Positions 34,136 to 41,823 of a DNA stretch of 64,000 bases are shown here, in pieces. This DNA comes from Phocaeicola oris (GTDB lineage Bacteria > Bacteroidota > Bacteroidia > Bacteroidales > Bacteroidaceae): positions 1 to 64,000 of the forward strand of contig NZ_JAJLQX010000009.1 in NCBI RefSeq assembly GCF_021295095.1, written 5' to 3'. A program made the translations under genes and the position numbers. Numbering within the stretch: position 1 is the stretch's first letter; each line of letters begins with the position of its first letter. The notes under the pieces are model-generated. The model made no database searches and had not been told where the DNA came from. It worked only from the letters and a program-made list of their open reading frames with translations.

Positions 34136-36796
34136 TTACAACTTATGGATAACACTCATCAGTTGCTCTCCTAACCCGATAGTGTAACCTTGCGAAACAA
34201 AGACAACCCTGTTAAAGGTATCAGCTATAATAAATATAGGAAGCGAATGGCTTGTTATTAACTTCATTTCATCCAAAATTTGTTTTTGGATAGTTCCATC
34301 TATGTCTATACCATAATCTATGGTAGAAGGCAGATTTCCAAAATCAGACGCCTTAAACTTATTAGCTTGCTCCTTGCTCGGGAATAGAAGAACTAATTTC
34401 TTTCCCCACTTTTCAAAATCCGTTGATAAAGCGGCAATATCACGTAAAGCATGATTCGTCGGTTCTTGCCCTACTCCTAATATTCCAATGACAAAGTATC
34501 CACGACCGGTAGTAGAAAGTATAGATTTCTTTTCTCCGTCTAATGTTTTATAGATGGATTCAGAATTAAAACTACCTATTACTTTTACATCATCTTTAGC
34601 CTCACGGATAACCAACTCTGTACGAGTCTGCTCTTTCGGTTTAACCGTAAAAAACGATGAATGAGAGAGAACGGTTCCATTAGCCAAACGTGTTCCGCTA
34701 ACAATCAGATATTCTCCGGGGTCAAGTGATGTACCATGCTTCAACAAGTTATCGAAAGTTGCCCCTTCGCCCATATCAACATCTCCTTCGTCATAGTTAA
34801 GCAATTGTAAAGAGCCTTTATCCGTCAGTTTTGAGATGGTAAAATGATGATAATATTTCGGATTATTTAAATACGATATAGGTTTATAATCCGCTACCAC
34901 CATCCCTGTTTCCGATTGGATCGGATCATTTTGTTCAAAGCTAACATCTATTGCCTTATCCTCGGCTATGAATTGCACCTTTCCGGTCACCTGATCAATA
35001 CGTGCCGGTATGCCCATTGAACGTGCTAACGCCACAAAAAAGATATCACGACTGTGTTTATCCGCAACTCGTGATTTCCACACTCCAACCGGAGAGATGG
35101 GAGCTCCGCCCAAATTACAATCAACATCGACCTTTATATTTTCCTTCACCCACTCAACCAATTTAAAAGGATCGGCTAAATAGTTTTTCTGGTCACTTTC
35201 CGATATTTGCTTATCAAAGAAAGTTTGGTATGGAGTAAGCAATTCATTGCTAATACGTGGATTACGAACAAATCGTTTAAAATAATCTGCATTATGAATT
35301 CTATAATGCGACTGCATGTGATCAACAAGTACATCGAGTTTTACATCACGTAAATCTTTTTGTGACAATTGCTTAAGCAAATCTATTCCTCCTTTCTTCG
35401 ATTTCTCAGAATGAAGCTTCTGCATAAAAGTCATCAAAGTTTCATAATTTCCTCTTGAAGCAATCAATATTCGAGCTACTTCATCTTCATCAAGTCCGTT
35501 TTTCTTAGCAAATTCACGTGCTGATTCTTCATTCACAAATGTTGCTATATAAGCATTACGTATAGAGTCTTCATAAGCAAAACGTTTATCATTCTCCAAA
35601 CGTTGGGCTTCTGTTACTTCGGGCATACGTGTGTTTTGAATAGGAGGATTCATATCGAAGTCAAAGGAAATCGCCCCCACTTCTCCAACTTGCTTATCCA
35701 ATGTAATGGAGGTGGACTCTTCTTTTCCAAAAGAGATCTTTTTATATCCAAATTTCCCATCTTTTGATGCCCAAACAAGCATATCTCCCAATCCCGATGT
35801 CAAATACGATTTTCCTTCCTCATCGGTCATCTTTGTAGCAACGGAATAAAACTCGGCATAATTATAAAGCTTATACTCGACAGTAGCACCGGAGACAGGT
35901 TTCCCGCTTTTATCAAGAACATTCACTTCCACTTTTGCCGTTGGTGCATAATTGTCTATCACATTTATCTCCGTATATCTCGGAGTTACCTTCATTACTT
36001 CTTCCGGTCCATTGTAACGACCAAAAACTTTAGTATGCATCAGCATTCCACGAGATGCCGGTTCATTGAACCAAGCCAAGTTCAAGACCGGTTCAGGTTC
36101 ACACGCTCCAAGAAACATCCATTTTCCATCTACCCATGCTTCAACCCATGCGTGATTATCATCTGTATGAGCCCAACGCGGCGTATATACCTGACGTGCA
36201 GGAATACATACGGAACGAAGTGCCGCAACAGTGAAAGTAGATTCCTCACCACAACGTCCGTATGCTGTTTTCACCGTAGCTAAAGGTGAACTTGTTCGAG
36301 AATCAGAAGGCCTATAATTTGCTTTCTCATGGCACCAATGATTAACCTCCAAAACAGCATCATATAAAGACATTTCTTTTACTCTGTCTTTTAGCTCTTC
36401 ATAAAATATCTTCCTTGAGTCATCTAAATTCTCATTATTTACACGAATAGGCAAAACAAAATGTCTGAATTCACGTTCCGGTATATTCTTTCCCCATGGC
36501 ATATCTTCTTTTGCTTTAAAAGAAGCATCAATATTCTCAAGAAAGTAATCCCCATTATGATCTACTATGTCGCCAAGCGGCATATAGGCATATAGAAAAG
36601 TCAAGGCTTCTTTTTCTTTTCTATTCAACTTCTGTTCAAAGATCTGAAATAATTTAGCATCCAACTTAGCTCTACGATCTTCAAAATCTTTTTGAACAGA
36701 TTCTCTCTCTTGCCCATCGCTTATGAAGTGTTTCGAACAAGAAGTCAATGAGCATAAAAACACAGAAACAACTAAAAATAATATTTTTGTTCTCAT
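34136..36796 (-). CDS. Large transglutaminase-like lipoprotein with thioredoxin-like C-terminus
   Basis: This 886-aa predicted lipoprotein has the signal MRTKILFLVVSVFLCSLTSC with lipobox LTSC. A transglutaminase-like domain lies at about 160-260, with the nucleophile in YGRCGEESTFTVAALRS and His in DDNHAWVEAWVDGKW. A second, degenerate copy of that fold follows at about 560-640 (SPVGVWKSRVADKHSRD and MGIPARIDQVTGKVQ), and between them sits a carboxypeptidase-regulatory-like Ig domain (KVEVNVLDKSGKPVSGATV). The last 130 residues look like a thioredoxin/TlpA fold without CxxC. Substrate unknown; peptide or glycoprotein processing at the cell surface is possible. I prefer ATG 36796; an upstream ATG at 36805 is possible. 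It follows lepA by 37 bp. Confidence 0.8.
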   Translation of the reverse strand: MRTKILFLVVSVFLCSLTSCSKHFISDGQERESVQKDFEDRRAKLDAKLFQIFEQKLNRKEKEALTFLYAYMPLGDIVDHNGDYFLENIDASFKAKEDMPWGKNIPEREFRHFVLPIRVNNENLDDSRKIFYEELKDRVKEMSLYDAVLEVNHWCHEKANYRPSDSRTSSPLATVKTAYGRCGEESTFTVAALRSVCIPARQVYTPRWAHTDDNHAWVEAWVDGKWMFLGACEPEPVLNLAWFNEPASRGMLMHTKVFGRYNGPEEVMKVTPRYTEINVIDNYAPTAKVEVNVLDKSGKPVSGATVEYKLYNYAEFYSVATKMTDEEGKSYLTSGLGDMLVWASKDGKFGYKKISFGKEESTSITLDKQVGEVGAISFDFDMNPPIQNTRMPEVTEAQRLENDKRFAYEDSIRNAYIATFVNEESAREFAKKNGLDEDEVARILIASRGNYETLMTFMQKLHSEKSKKGGIDLLKQLSQKDLRDVKLDVLVDHMQSHYRIHNADYFKRFVRNPRISNELLTPYQTFFDKQISESDQKNYLADPFKLVEWVKENIKVDVDCNLGGAPISPVGVWKSRVADKHSRDIFFVALARSMGIPARIDQVTGKVQFIAEDKAIDVSFEQNDPIQSETGMVVADYKPISYLNNPKYYHHFTISKLTDKGSLQLLNYDEGDVDMGEGATFDNLLKHGTSLDPGEYLIVSGTRLANGTVLSHSSFFTVKPKEQTRTELVIREAKDDVKVIGSFNSESIYKTLDGEKKSILSTTGRGYFVIGILGVGQEPTNHALRDIAALSTDFEKWGKKLVLLFPSKEQANKFKASDFGNLPSTIDYGIDIDGTIQKQILDEMKLITSHSLPIFIIADTFNRVVFVSQGYTIGLGEQLMSVIHKL

Positions 36797-36833
36797 GGCA
36801 ATCATATTATATATAACCGTTACTTTTAAATCA

Positions 36834-38615
36834 TTAATCCAATTTCAAAACAGCTAAAAAAGCTTTTTGTGGCACTTGCACGTTACCCACTTGCTTCATT
36901 CGCTTTTTACCACGCTTCTGTTTCTCTAACAACTTTCGTTTACGACTGACATCTCCACCATAGCACTTGGCAGTAACATCTTTCCGCACTTGTTTTATCG
37001 TCTCACGCGCAATAATTTTCCCACCTATTGCTGCTTGAATAGCTATATCAAATTGCTGACGTGGTATCAAATCTTTTAACTTCTCACACATCTTTCTCCC
37101 TAAATCATACGCATTGTCAACATGAGTCAAGGTTGAAAGAGCATCAACAGGTTCACCGTTTAAAAGAATATCTAACTTACATAACTTAGATATATGGAAA
37201 CCATTCTGATGATAGTCGAAAGAAGCATAACCTTTTGAGATACTCTTCAATTTATCATAAAAATCAATCACTATCTCAGCTAAAGGCATATTATAAAGAA
37301 TCTCAACTCTATCACCGGAAACATAAGTTTGCTTAATCAATTCACCACGTTTACCCAAACAGAGCGTCATAATCGGGCCAATATACTTTGTAGATGTTAT
37401 GATAGAAGCTTCAATATAAGGCTCCTCTATATGGTCTATTAAAGTGGGGTCAGGCATACCTGCCGGATTATGAACTTCCACCATCAGCCCCTGCTTATCG
37501 TATATTCTGTAAGATACGTTTGGCACAGTGGTGATTACATCCATATTAAACTCTCTGTCCAGACGTTCCTGAATAATCTCCATATGAAGCAAACCCAAGA
37601 ATCCACAGCGGAAACCAAATCCTAAAGCAACTGAAGACTCGGGCTGAAATGTTAAAGAAGCATCATTTAATTGCAACTTCTCCAAAGATGCACGAAGATT
37701 TTCATAATCTTCGGGGTCTATAGGGTAAACTCCCGCAAATACCATTGGCTTTACTTCCTCAAAACCTGCAATTGCCTCTTTACAAGGATATCCTACTTGA
37801 GTAATAGTATCTCCCACTCTAACTTCTGTTGCCGTTTTTATACCGGAAATTATATAGCCAACCTCGCCGGTATGTAATTCTTTTCGTGGTATCAAATCCA
37901 TTTTCAACACACCAACTTCATCGGCGTCATATTCCATTCCTGTATTAAAGAATTTCACCCTATCACCCTGATGAATAACTCCATTTTCAATTTTAAAATA
38001 CGCTATTATACCACGAAACGAATTAAATACAGAATCGAATATCAACGCTTGCAATGGAGCTTTGTCATCGCCAACAGGACAAAGGATACGCTCAACAATT
38101 GCATTTAAAATGTTCTCAACACCTAAACCGGTTTTTCCGGAAGCACGTATAATATCCTTTCTATCACACCCTATCAATTCTACAATTTCATCCTCTACTT
38201 CATCCGGCATAGCATTGTCCATATCGCACTTGTTAATGATCGGAATAATTTCCAAATCATGCTCTATGGCCATATAAAGATTAGAAATAGTCTGAGCTTG
38301 CACTCCTTGCGTTGCATCTACCAGCAATAAAGCTCCCTCACAAGCTGCAATGGAACGAGAAACTTCGTATGAGAAATCGACATGTCCCGGAGTATCTATC
38401 AAATTAAGAATGTAATTCTGTCCATTATAATTATATTCCATCTGAATAACATGACTTTTAATAGTTATGCCCCGTTCTCGTTCCAAATCCATATTGTCAA
38501 GCATCTGCCCTTCAGTAATCTTTATTGTATTGGTATACTCCAATAACCGATCGGCTAACGTTGACTTTCCATGATCTATATGAGCTATAATGCAGAAATT
38601 GCGAATATTTTCCAT
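36834..38615 (-). CDS. lepA: Elongation factor 4 (LepA)
   Basis: This ribosome-associated GTPase has 593 aa from ATG 38615. A longer frame to 38678 would add 21 residues, but would lie over the -7 box at 38636-38643 and departs from the family start [25 protein letters not shown]. It has the G1 [10 protein letters not shown]3 DTPGHVDF and G4 NKCDMD motifs, EF-G-like domains, and the LepA-specific C-terminal domain ([20 protein letters not shown] region). It back-translocates or unsticks ribosomes under stress. Confidence 0.96.
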   Translation of the reverse strand: MENIRNFCIIAHIDHGKSTLADRLLEYTNTIKITEGQMLDNMDLERERGITIKSHVIQMEYNYNGQNYILNLIDTPGHVDFSYEVSRSIAACEGALLLVDATQGVQAQTISNLYMAIEHDLEIIPIINKCDMDNAMPDEVEDEIVELIGCDRKDIIRASGKTGLGVENILNAIVERILCPVGDDKAPLQALIFDSVFNSFRGIIAYFKIENGVIHQGDRVKFFNTGMEYDADEVGVLKMDLIPRKELHTGEVGYIISGIKTATEVRVGDTITQVGYPCKEAIAGFEEVKPMVFAGVYPIDPEDYENLRASLEKLQLNDASLTFQPESSVALGFGFRCGFLGLLHMEIIQERLDREFNMDVITTVPNVSYRIYDKQGLMVEVHNPAGMPDPTLIDHIEEPYIEASIITSTKYIGPIMTLCLGKRGELIKQTYVSGDRVEILYNMPLAEIVIDFYDKLKSISKGYASFDYHQNGFHISKLCKLDILLNGEPVDALSTLTHVDNAYDLGRKMCEKLKDLIPRQQFDIAIQAAIGGKIIARETIKQVRKDVTAKCYGGDVSRKRKLLEKQKRGKKRMKQVGNVQVPQKAFLAVLKLD

Positions 38616-38635
38616 TGTTATTGAATTGTTTAGCG

Positions 38636-38643
38636 CAAAGATA
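38636..38643 (-). promoter_or_regulatory. -7 box upstream of lepA
   Basis: TATCTTTG on the minus strand, 20 bp before ATG 38615; it supports that start. Confidence 0.5.
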
Positions 38644-38647
38644 TAAA

Positions 38648-38686
38648 AAAATGCGTTGACAACAATTAGATGTGCCAACGCATTTT
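38648..38686 (-). terminator. Terminator behind the winged-helix gene
   Basis: AAAATGCGTTG (38648-38658) pairs with CAACGCATTTT (38676-38686); on the minus strand a seven-T run follows. It separates the winged-helix gene from lepA. Confidence 0.85.
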
Positions 38687-38707
38687 ATTAGAGATCAATA
38701 AAATTCC

Positions 38708-38911
38708 TTAAGCCAATTTGACAAAAATATCACCTTCCTCTTCAGAAGTTTCAAGTTTGCCTTCTCTTAGCAACCAACCCATACCAAGATACAAATCCTT
38801 TTCTGAACGAAGACCTGTAGCTTTTTTAAGTTGTTTCAGTGTTAAACCTTCTGTTCCATTCAGCGCGTTCCAGATTGTTCCTGCCAACGCGCCAGCTTTT
38901 TCTGTTAACAT
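38708..38911 (-). CDS. Small winged-helix protein (DUF2582 type)
   Basis: This 67-aa protein is a single winged helix-turn-helix domain: AGTIWNALNGTEGLTLKQLKK, then ATGLRSEKDLYLGMGWLLRE and a short wing KLETSEEEGDIFVKLA. It matches the small DUF2582 winged-helix proteins common in Bacteroidales. Function unknown; DNA binding is inferred from the fold. A -7 box (38978-38985) and an inverted repeat ATTCAC-GAAACT-GTGAAT (38944-38961) lie upstream, so autoregulation is possible. Confidence 0.8.
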   Translation of the reverse strand: MLTEKAGALAGTIWNALNGTEGLTLKQLKKATGLRSEKDLYLGMGWLLREGKLETSEEEGDIFVKLA

Positions 38912-38943
38912 TTTCTTCTTGCTTTAAATTAAAATTACTACAC

Positions 38944-38961
38944 ATTCACGAAACTGTGAAT
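38944..38961. promoter_or_regulatory. Possible operator upstream of winged-helix gene
   Basis: ATTCAC (38944-38949) and GTGAAT (38956-38961) form an 18-bp dyad between the -7 box (TATCTTTG, minus strand, 38978-38985) and the ATG at 38911. Confidence 0.4.
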
Positions 38962-38985
38962 ATTCATCATGTCGGTGCAAAGATA

Positions 38986-39269
38986 AACAATATTATGTTA
39001 TACAGCATAATATTATAAAAGAAAATTTTCGTAAGTATTAAAAAATATAAAATTATACAACTTCTATAACAGACATGAAATAAATAAGATACCTATAAAT
39101 AGGATGGTTTCGTGGGTAATACCGTTTCACCTTTGTTTAATAGAAACTTATTCTATGCAAGTTCAAGGAATATACACATGGGTGTTTCTTCTATTCTGTT
39201 ATATTTATTATTGTTACAACTATTTACTTTAATATATAGAAGTTTCCATTTTGAACAATAAACCATAGT
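38986..39269. other. AT-rich intergenic DNA
   Basis: No gene or strong structure seen; the dispersed element copy B starts at 39270. Confidence 0.5.
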
Positions 39270-39334
39270 GAACCGATGAGCCCGCGAACCTATTATGTGA
39301 ATTTGATTTGTCATCAAGAGATTGTACAAAGGTG

Positions 39335-39466
39335 AACCGTATGAACTGTTCAACTCATGCGGATGAGTTGTTCGATTGATGCGGATGAGTTGATCGATTC
39401 ATCCGCATGAGTTGAGCAAATGATACGCATCACTTTGCCGGTTTATGCGTATCAAAACAGTAGCTG
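39335..39466 (+). repeat. 22-bp-period array, ATGAGTT family, six units
   Basis: Six exact 22-bp steps begin at 39335, 39357, 39379, 39401, 39423 and 39445. The best units read ATGCGGATGAGTTG followed by eight bases such as ATCGATTC. Units 1, 5 and 6 are degenerate and correspond one-to-one with the outer units of copy A. Confidence 0.93.
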
Positions 39467-39480
39467 ATATGGTTGGTTTC

Positions 39481-39525
39481 AAAAAAAGACGTGTATCACT
39501 ACATCTTTTCAGGCGGATACACGGC
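39481..39525 (-). terminator. Terminator of the DUF5686-rarA-dehydrogenase operon
   Basis: GACGTGTATC (39488-39497) pairs with GATACACGGC (39516-39525; one mismatch), followed on the minus strand by seven T. It is part of element copy B and lies 33 bp past the dehydrogenase stop. Confidence 0.8.
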
Positions 39526-39558
39526 TTGTATTATTTAATTTCATTGAACGCACGTTCT

Positions 39559-40515
39559 TTATTCTGCTACATTATTAATAATATGATGGTTCAAATAACT
39601 CTTTAAATTCTCTATTGCTATCTCCATTAAACGAACGCGGGCTTCGTTTGTTGCCCAAGCTATATGCGGAGTAATAAAACAATTTCTTGCTGCCAACAAC
39701 GGATTATCGTCTTTTGGAGGCTCCTGTGACAAAACATCTATTCCGGCAGCAGCAATAATTCCATGATTTAACGCATCAGCCAAATCTTGCTCGTTAACCA
39801 AAGGTCCACGCCCCGTATTAATCAGTATGGCAGTAGATTTCATCAACGAAAGACGGTGAGCATTCACAAGCTCCTTGGTTTCAGGTTTCAACGGACAATT
39901 CAAACTAATTATATCACACGTTCTAAACAAATCATCCATATCCAACTTTTTTATACCTTCCGGCAATTTATCCTGAGGTTTGGATGTATAAGCATAAACT
40001 TCCATATTAAAAGCCAATGCGATCTTTGCTGTAGCTGAGCCTGTATGTCCTAAACCTACTATTCCCATCTTCTTTCCCGATAATTCCACCAAATTTGTAT
40101 TCCAATAAACAAAATCCGGACATTTAACCCATTTCCCATTTCTATTCTCATGAGCATAATGTCCCACTCTGTTTGTTATATTAAGAATATGAGCAAACAC
40201 CATCTGAGCAACAGAGTCCGTACTGTAAGCCGGAATATTGGTTACTATAATATGATGTTTCTTGGCAGCGTCAATATCAACAACATTATAACCTGTAGCC
40301 AAGACACCAATATATTTCAACCTTGGCAGTTTCTCCATATCAGCAGCAGTAATGATAGTCTTATTTGTAATCAAAACTTCCGCGTCTTTTGATCTCTGCA
40401 GTATTTCTGAAGGTGCCGTACGATCATAAACCGTTAATTCACCTAATTTGCTCATTTCATCCCAAGATAAATCTCCGGGATTTAATCCATAACCGTCTAA
40501 AACTACAATTTTCAT
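39559..40515 (-). CDS. D-2-hydroxyacid dehydrogenase
   Basis: This NAD-dependent oxidoreductase of 318 aa belongs to the D-isomer-specific 2-hydroxyacid dehydrogenase family. It has the Rossmann motif GLGHTG (154-159) and the catalytic set R236 (NTGRGPLVNE), E265 (VLSQEPP) and H284 (ITPHIAWAT). It probably reduces glyoxylate, hydroxypyruvate or a similar 2-oxo acid; HprA/GyaR-type enzymes are closest in appearance. It follows rarA by 17 bp as the last gene of the operon. Confidence 0.88.
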   Translation of the reverse strand: MKIVVLDGYGLNPGDLSWDEMSKLGELTVYDRTAPSEILQRSKDAEVLITNKTIITAADMEKLPRLKYIGVLATGYNVVDIDAAKKHHIIVTNIPAYSTDSVAQMVFAHILNITNRVGHYAHENRNGKWVKCPDFVYWNTNLVELSGKKMGIVGLGHTGSATAKIALAFNMEVYAYTSKPQDKLPEGIKKLDMDDLFRTCDIISLNCPLKPETKELVNAHRLSLMKSTAILINTGRGPLVNEQDLADALNHGIIAAAGIDVLSQEPPKDDNPLLAARNCFITPHIAWATNEARVRLMEIAIENLKSYLNHHIINNVAE

Positions 40516-40532
40516 ATTATAAATAATGTATC

Positions 40533-41810
40533 CTATTTATTATATCTATTCCCCCAACATTTTATCATCTGTTCCTTAAGTTTATTCTCTTGACCATTCT
40601 CCTGCGCAATCCAGAACCGTTTATCTTTCACTTCATCCGGTAGATACTGCTGATTAACAAAATGCCCGTCAAAATCATGGGCATATTTATAATCCTTACC
40701 ATATCCCAACTGTGTCATCAACTTTGTCGGAGCATTACGCAGATGCAGTGGGACAGGAAGATTTCCTGTTTCTTCAACCGTCTGTAAAGCTGAATTAATA
40801 CCCATATAAGCCGAATTGCTCTTCGGGCTGGATGCCAGATAGACTGTAGCTTCTGCAAGAGGAATTCTTCCTTCCGGCCAACCTATCTTCATCACTGCGT
40901 CAAAAGCTGCATTCGCTAACAGAAGGGCATTCGGATTTGCCAAACCAATATCTTCTGATGCCGAAATAACCAAACGACGTGCAATAAAAGCAGGATCCTC
41001 ACCCCCGTCAATCATTCTTGCCAGCCAATATAAAGCAGCGTCAGGATCACTGCCACGAATAGATTTAATGAACGCGGAAATAATATCATAATGCATCTCC
41101 CCGTCCTTATCATAAGCTAAAGGATTTTGTTGAAGACGTTCTGAAACTTTCTTATCAGTAATCTCTATCGTATCAGCATCGCCCTCTGCTTCCACTATTA
41201 ACTCCAGAATATTTAAGAGTTTCCGGGCATCCCCACCAGAATATCTTAATATTGCCGTCGTTTCCTTCAAATCTATATGCTTTGCCCGCAAAATAAAATC
41301 CTTAGTTATCGCATTATTCAAAAGCTCCAACAAATCTTCTTTTTCCAAAGACTTAAGCACATAAACCTGACAACGCGAAAGCAAAGGTTGAATAACTTCA
41401 AAAGAAGGATTCTCCGTTGTTGCGCCAATCAAAGTAATAGTCCCGGTTTCAACAGCACTCAATAAAGAATCTTGCTGCGACTTACTAAAACGATGAATCT
41501 CATCAATAAAAAGGATAGGACTGGTTTGGGAGAAAAACTGATTCTTTTTAGCTTTATCAATCACCTCTCGTACATCTTTAACGCCGGAAGTAACAGCGCT
41601 TAAAGTATAAAAAGGAGTTTCCAATTTGTTAGCAATAATCTTTGCCAACGTTGTCTTTCCTACTCCGGGAGGTCCCCATAAAATAAAAGAAGAGATATGT
41701 CCACTATCAATCATTTTACGCAAAACAGCTCCCTGACCGACCAAATGTTTTTGTCCGATATAATCATCAAGCGTCTTTGGACGCATTCGCTCTGCTAAAG
41801 GTTCTGCCAT
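40533..41810 (-). CDS. rarA: Replication-associated recombination protein A
   Basis: This AAA+ ATPase of 425 aa (MgsA/RarA) has Walker A GPPGVGKT (46-53), Walker B FIDEIHRF, sensor 1 GATTENPS and the tetramerisation region GSDPDAALYWLARMIDGGEDP. It acts at stalled replication forks and interacts with SSB and clamp-loader components. Unusually for this phylum it has a near-perfect Shine-Dalgarno site (AGGAGG at 41817-41822 on the minus strand, 6 bp from ATG). Cotranscribed with the DUF5686 gene upstream. Confidence 0.94.
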   Translation of the reverse strand: MAEPLAERMRPKTLDDYIGQKHLVGQGAVLRKMIDSGHISSFILWGPPGVGKTTLAKIIANKLETPFYTLSAVTSGVKDVREVIDKAKKNQFFSQTSPILFIDEIHRFSKSQQDSLLSAVETGTITLIGATTENPSFEVIQPLLSRCQVYVLKSLEKEDLLELLNNAITKDFILRAKHIDLKETTAILRYSGGDARKLLNILELIVEAEGDADTIEITDKKVSERLQQNPLAYDKDGEMHYDIISAFIKSIRGSDPDAALYWLARMIDGGEDPAFIARRLVISASEDIGLANPNALLLANAAFDAVMKIGWPEGRIPLAEATVYLASSPKSNSAYMGINSALQTVEETGNLPVPLHLRNAPTKLMTQLGYGKDYKYAHDFDGHFVNQQYLPDEVKDKRFWIAQENGQENKLKEQMIKCWGNRYNK

Positions 41811-41816
41811 CTCATA

Positions 41817-41822
41817 CCTCCT
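41817..41822 (-). promoter_or_regulatory. Strong Shine-Dalgarno site for rarA
   Basis: AGGAGG with a 6-nt spacer lies in the 13-bp gap after the DUF5686 stop. Most genes here lack such a site. Confidence 0.7.
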
Positions 41823-41823
41823 C

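Larger units (their letters stand above)
39270..39557 (+). repeat. Dispersed intergenic element, copy B (288 bp)
   Basis: It is inverted relative to 32942-33183 and matches it throughout: GAACC start, CTATTATGTGAATTTGAT, a 22-bp array (39335-39466), GGTTGGTTTC, a GTGTATC hairpin and GAACGCACGTTC end. It has six array units instead of four, which accounts for 44 of the 46 extra bases. Confidence 0.85.

Noticed and set aside
38616-38678. N-terminal extension of LepA
   Set aside because: It covers the -7 box and is not part of the family; ATG 38615 gives the standard N-terminus.
39335-39466. Array as a protein-coding repeat
   Set aside because: A 22-bp step shifts frame at every unit, and no open frame spans the array.
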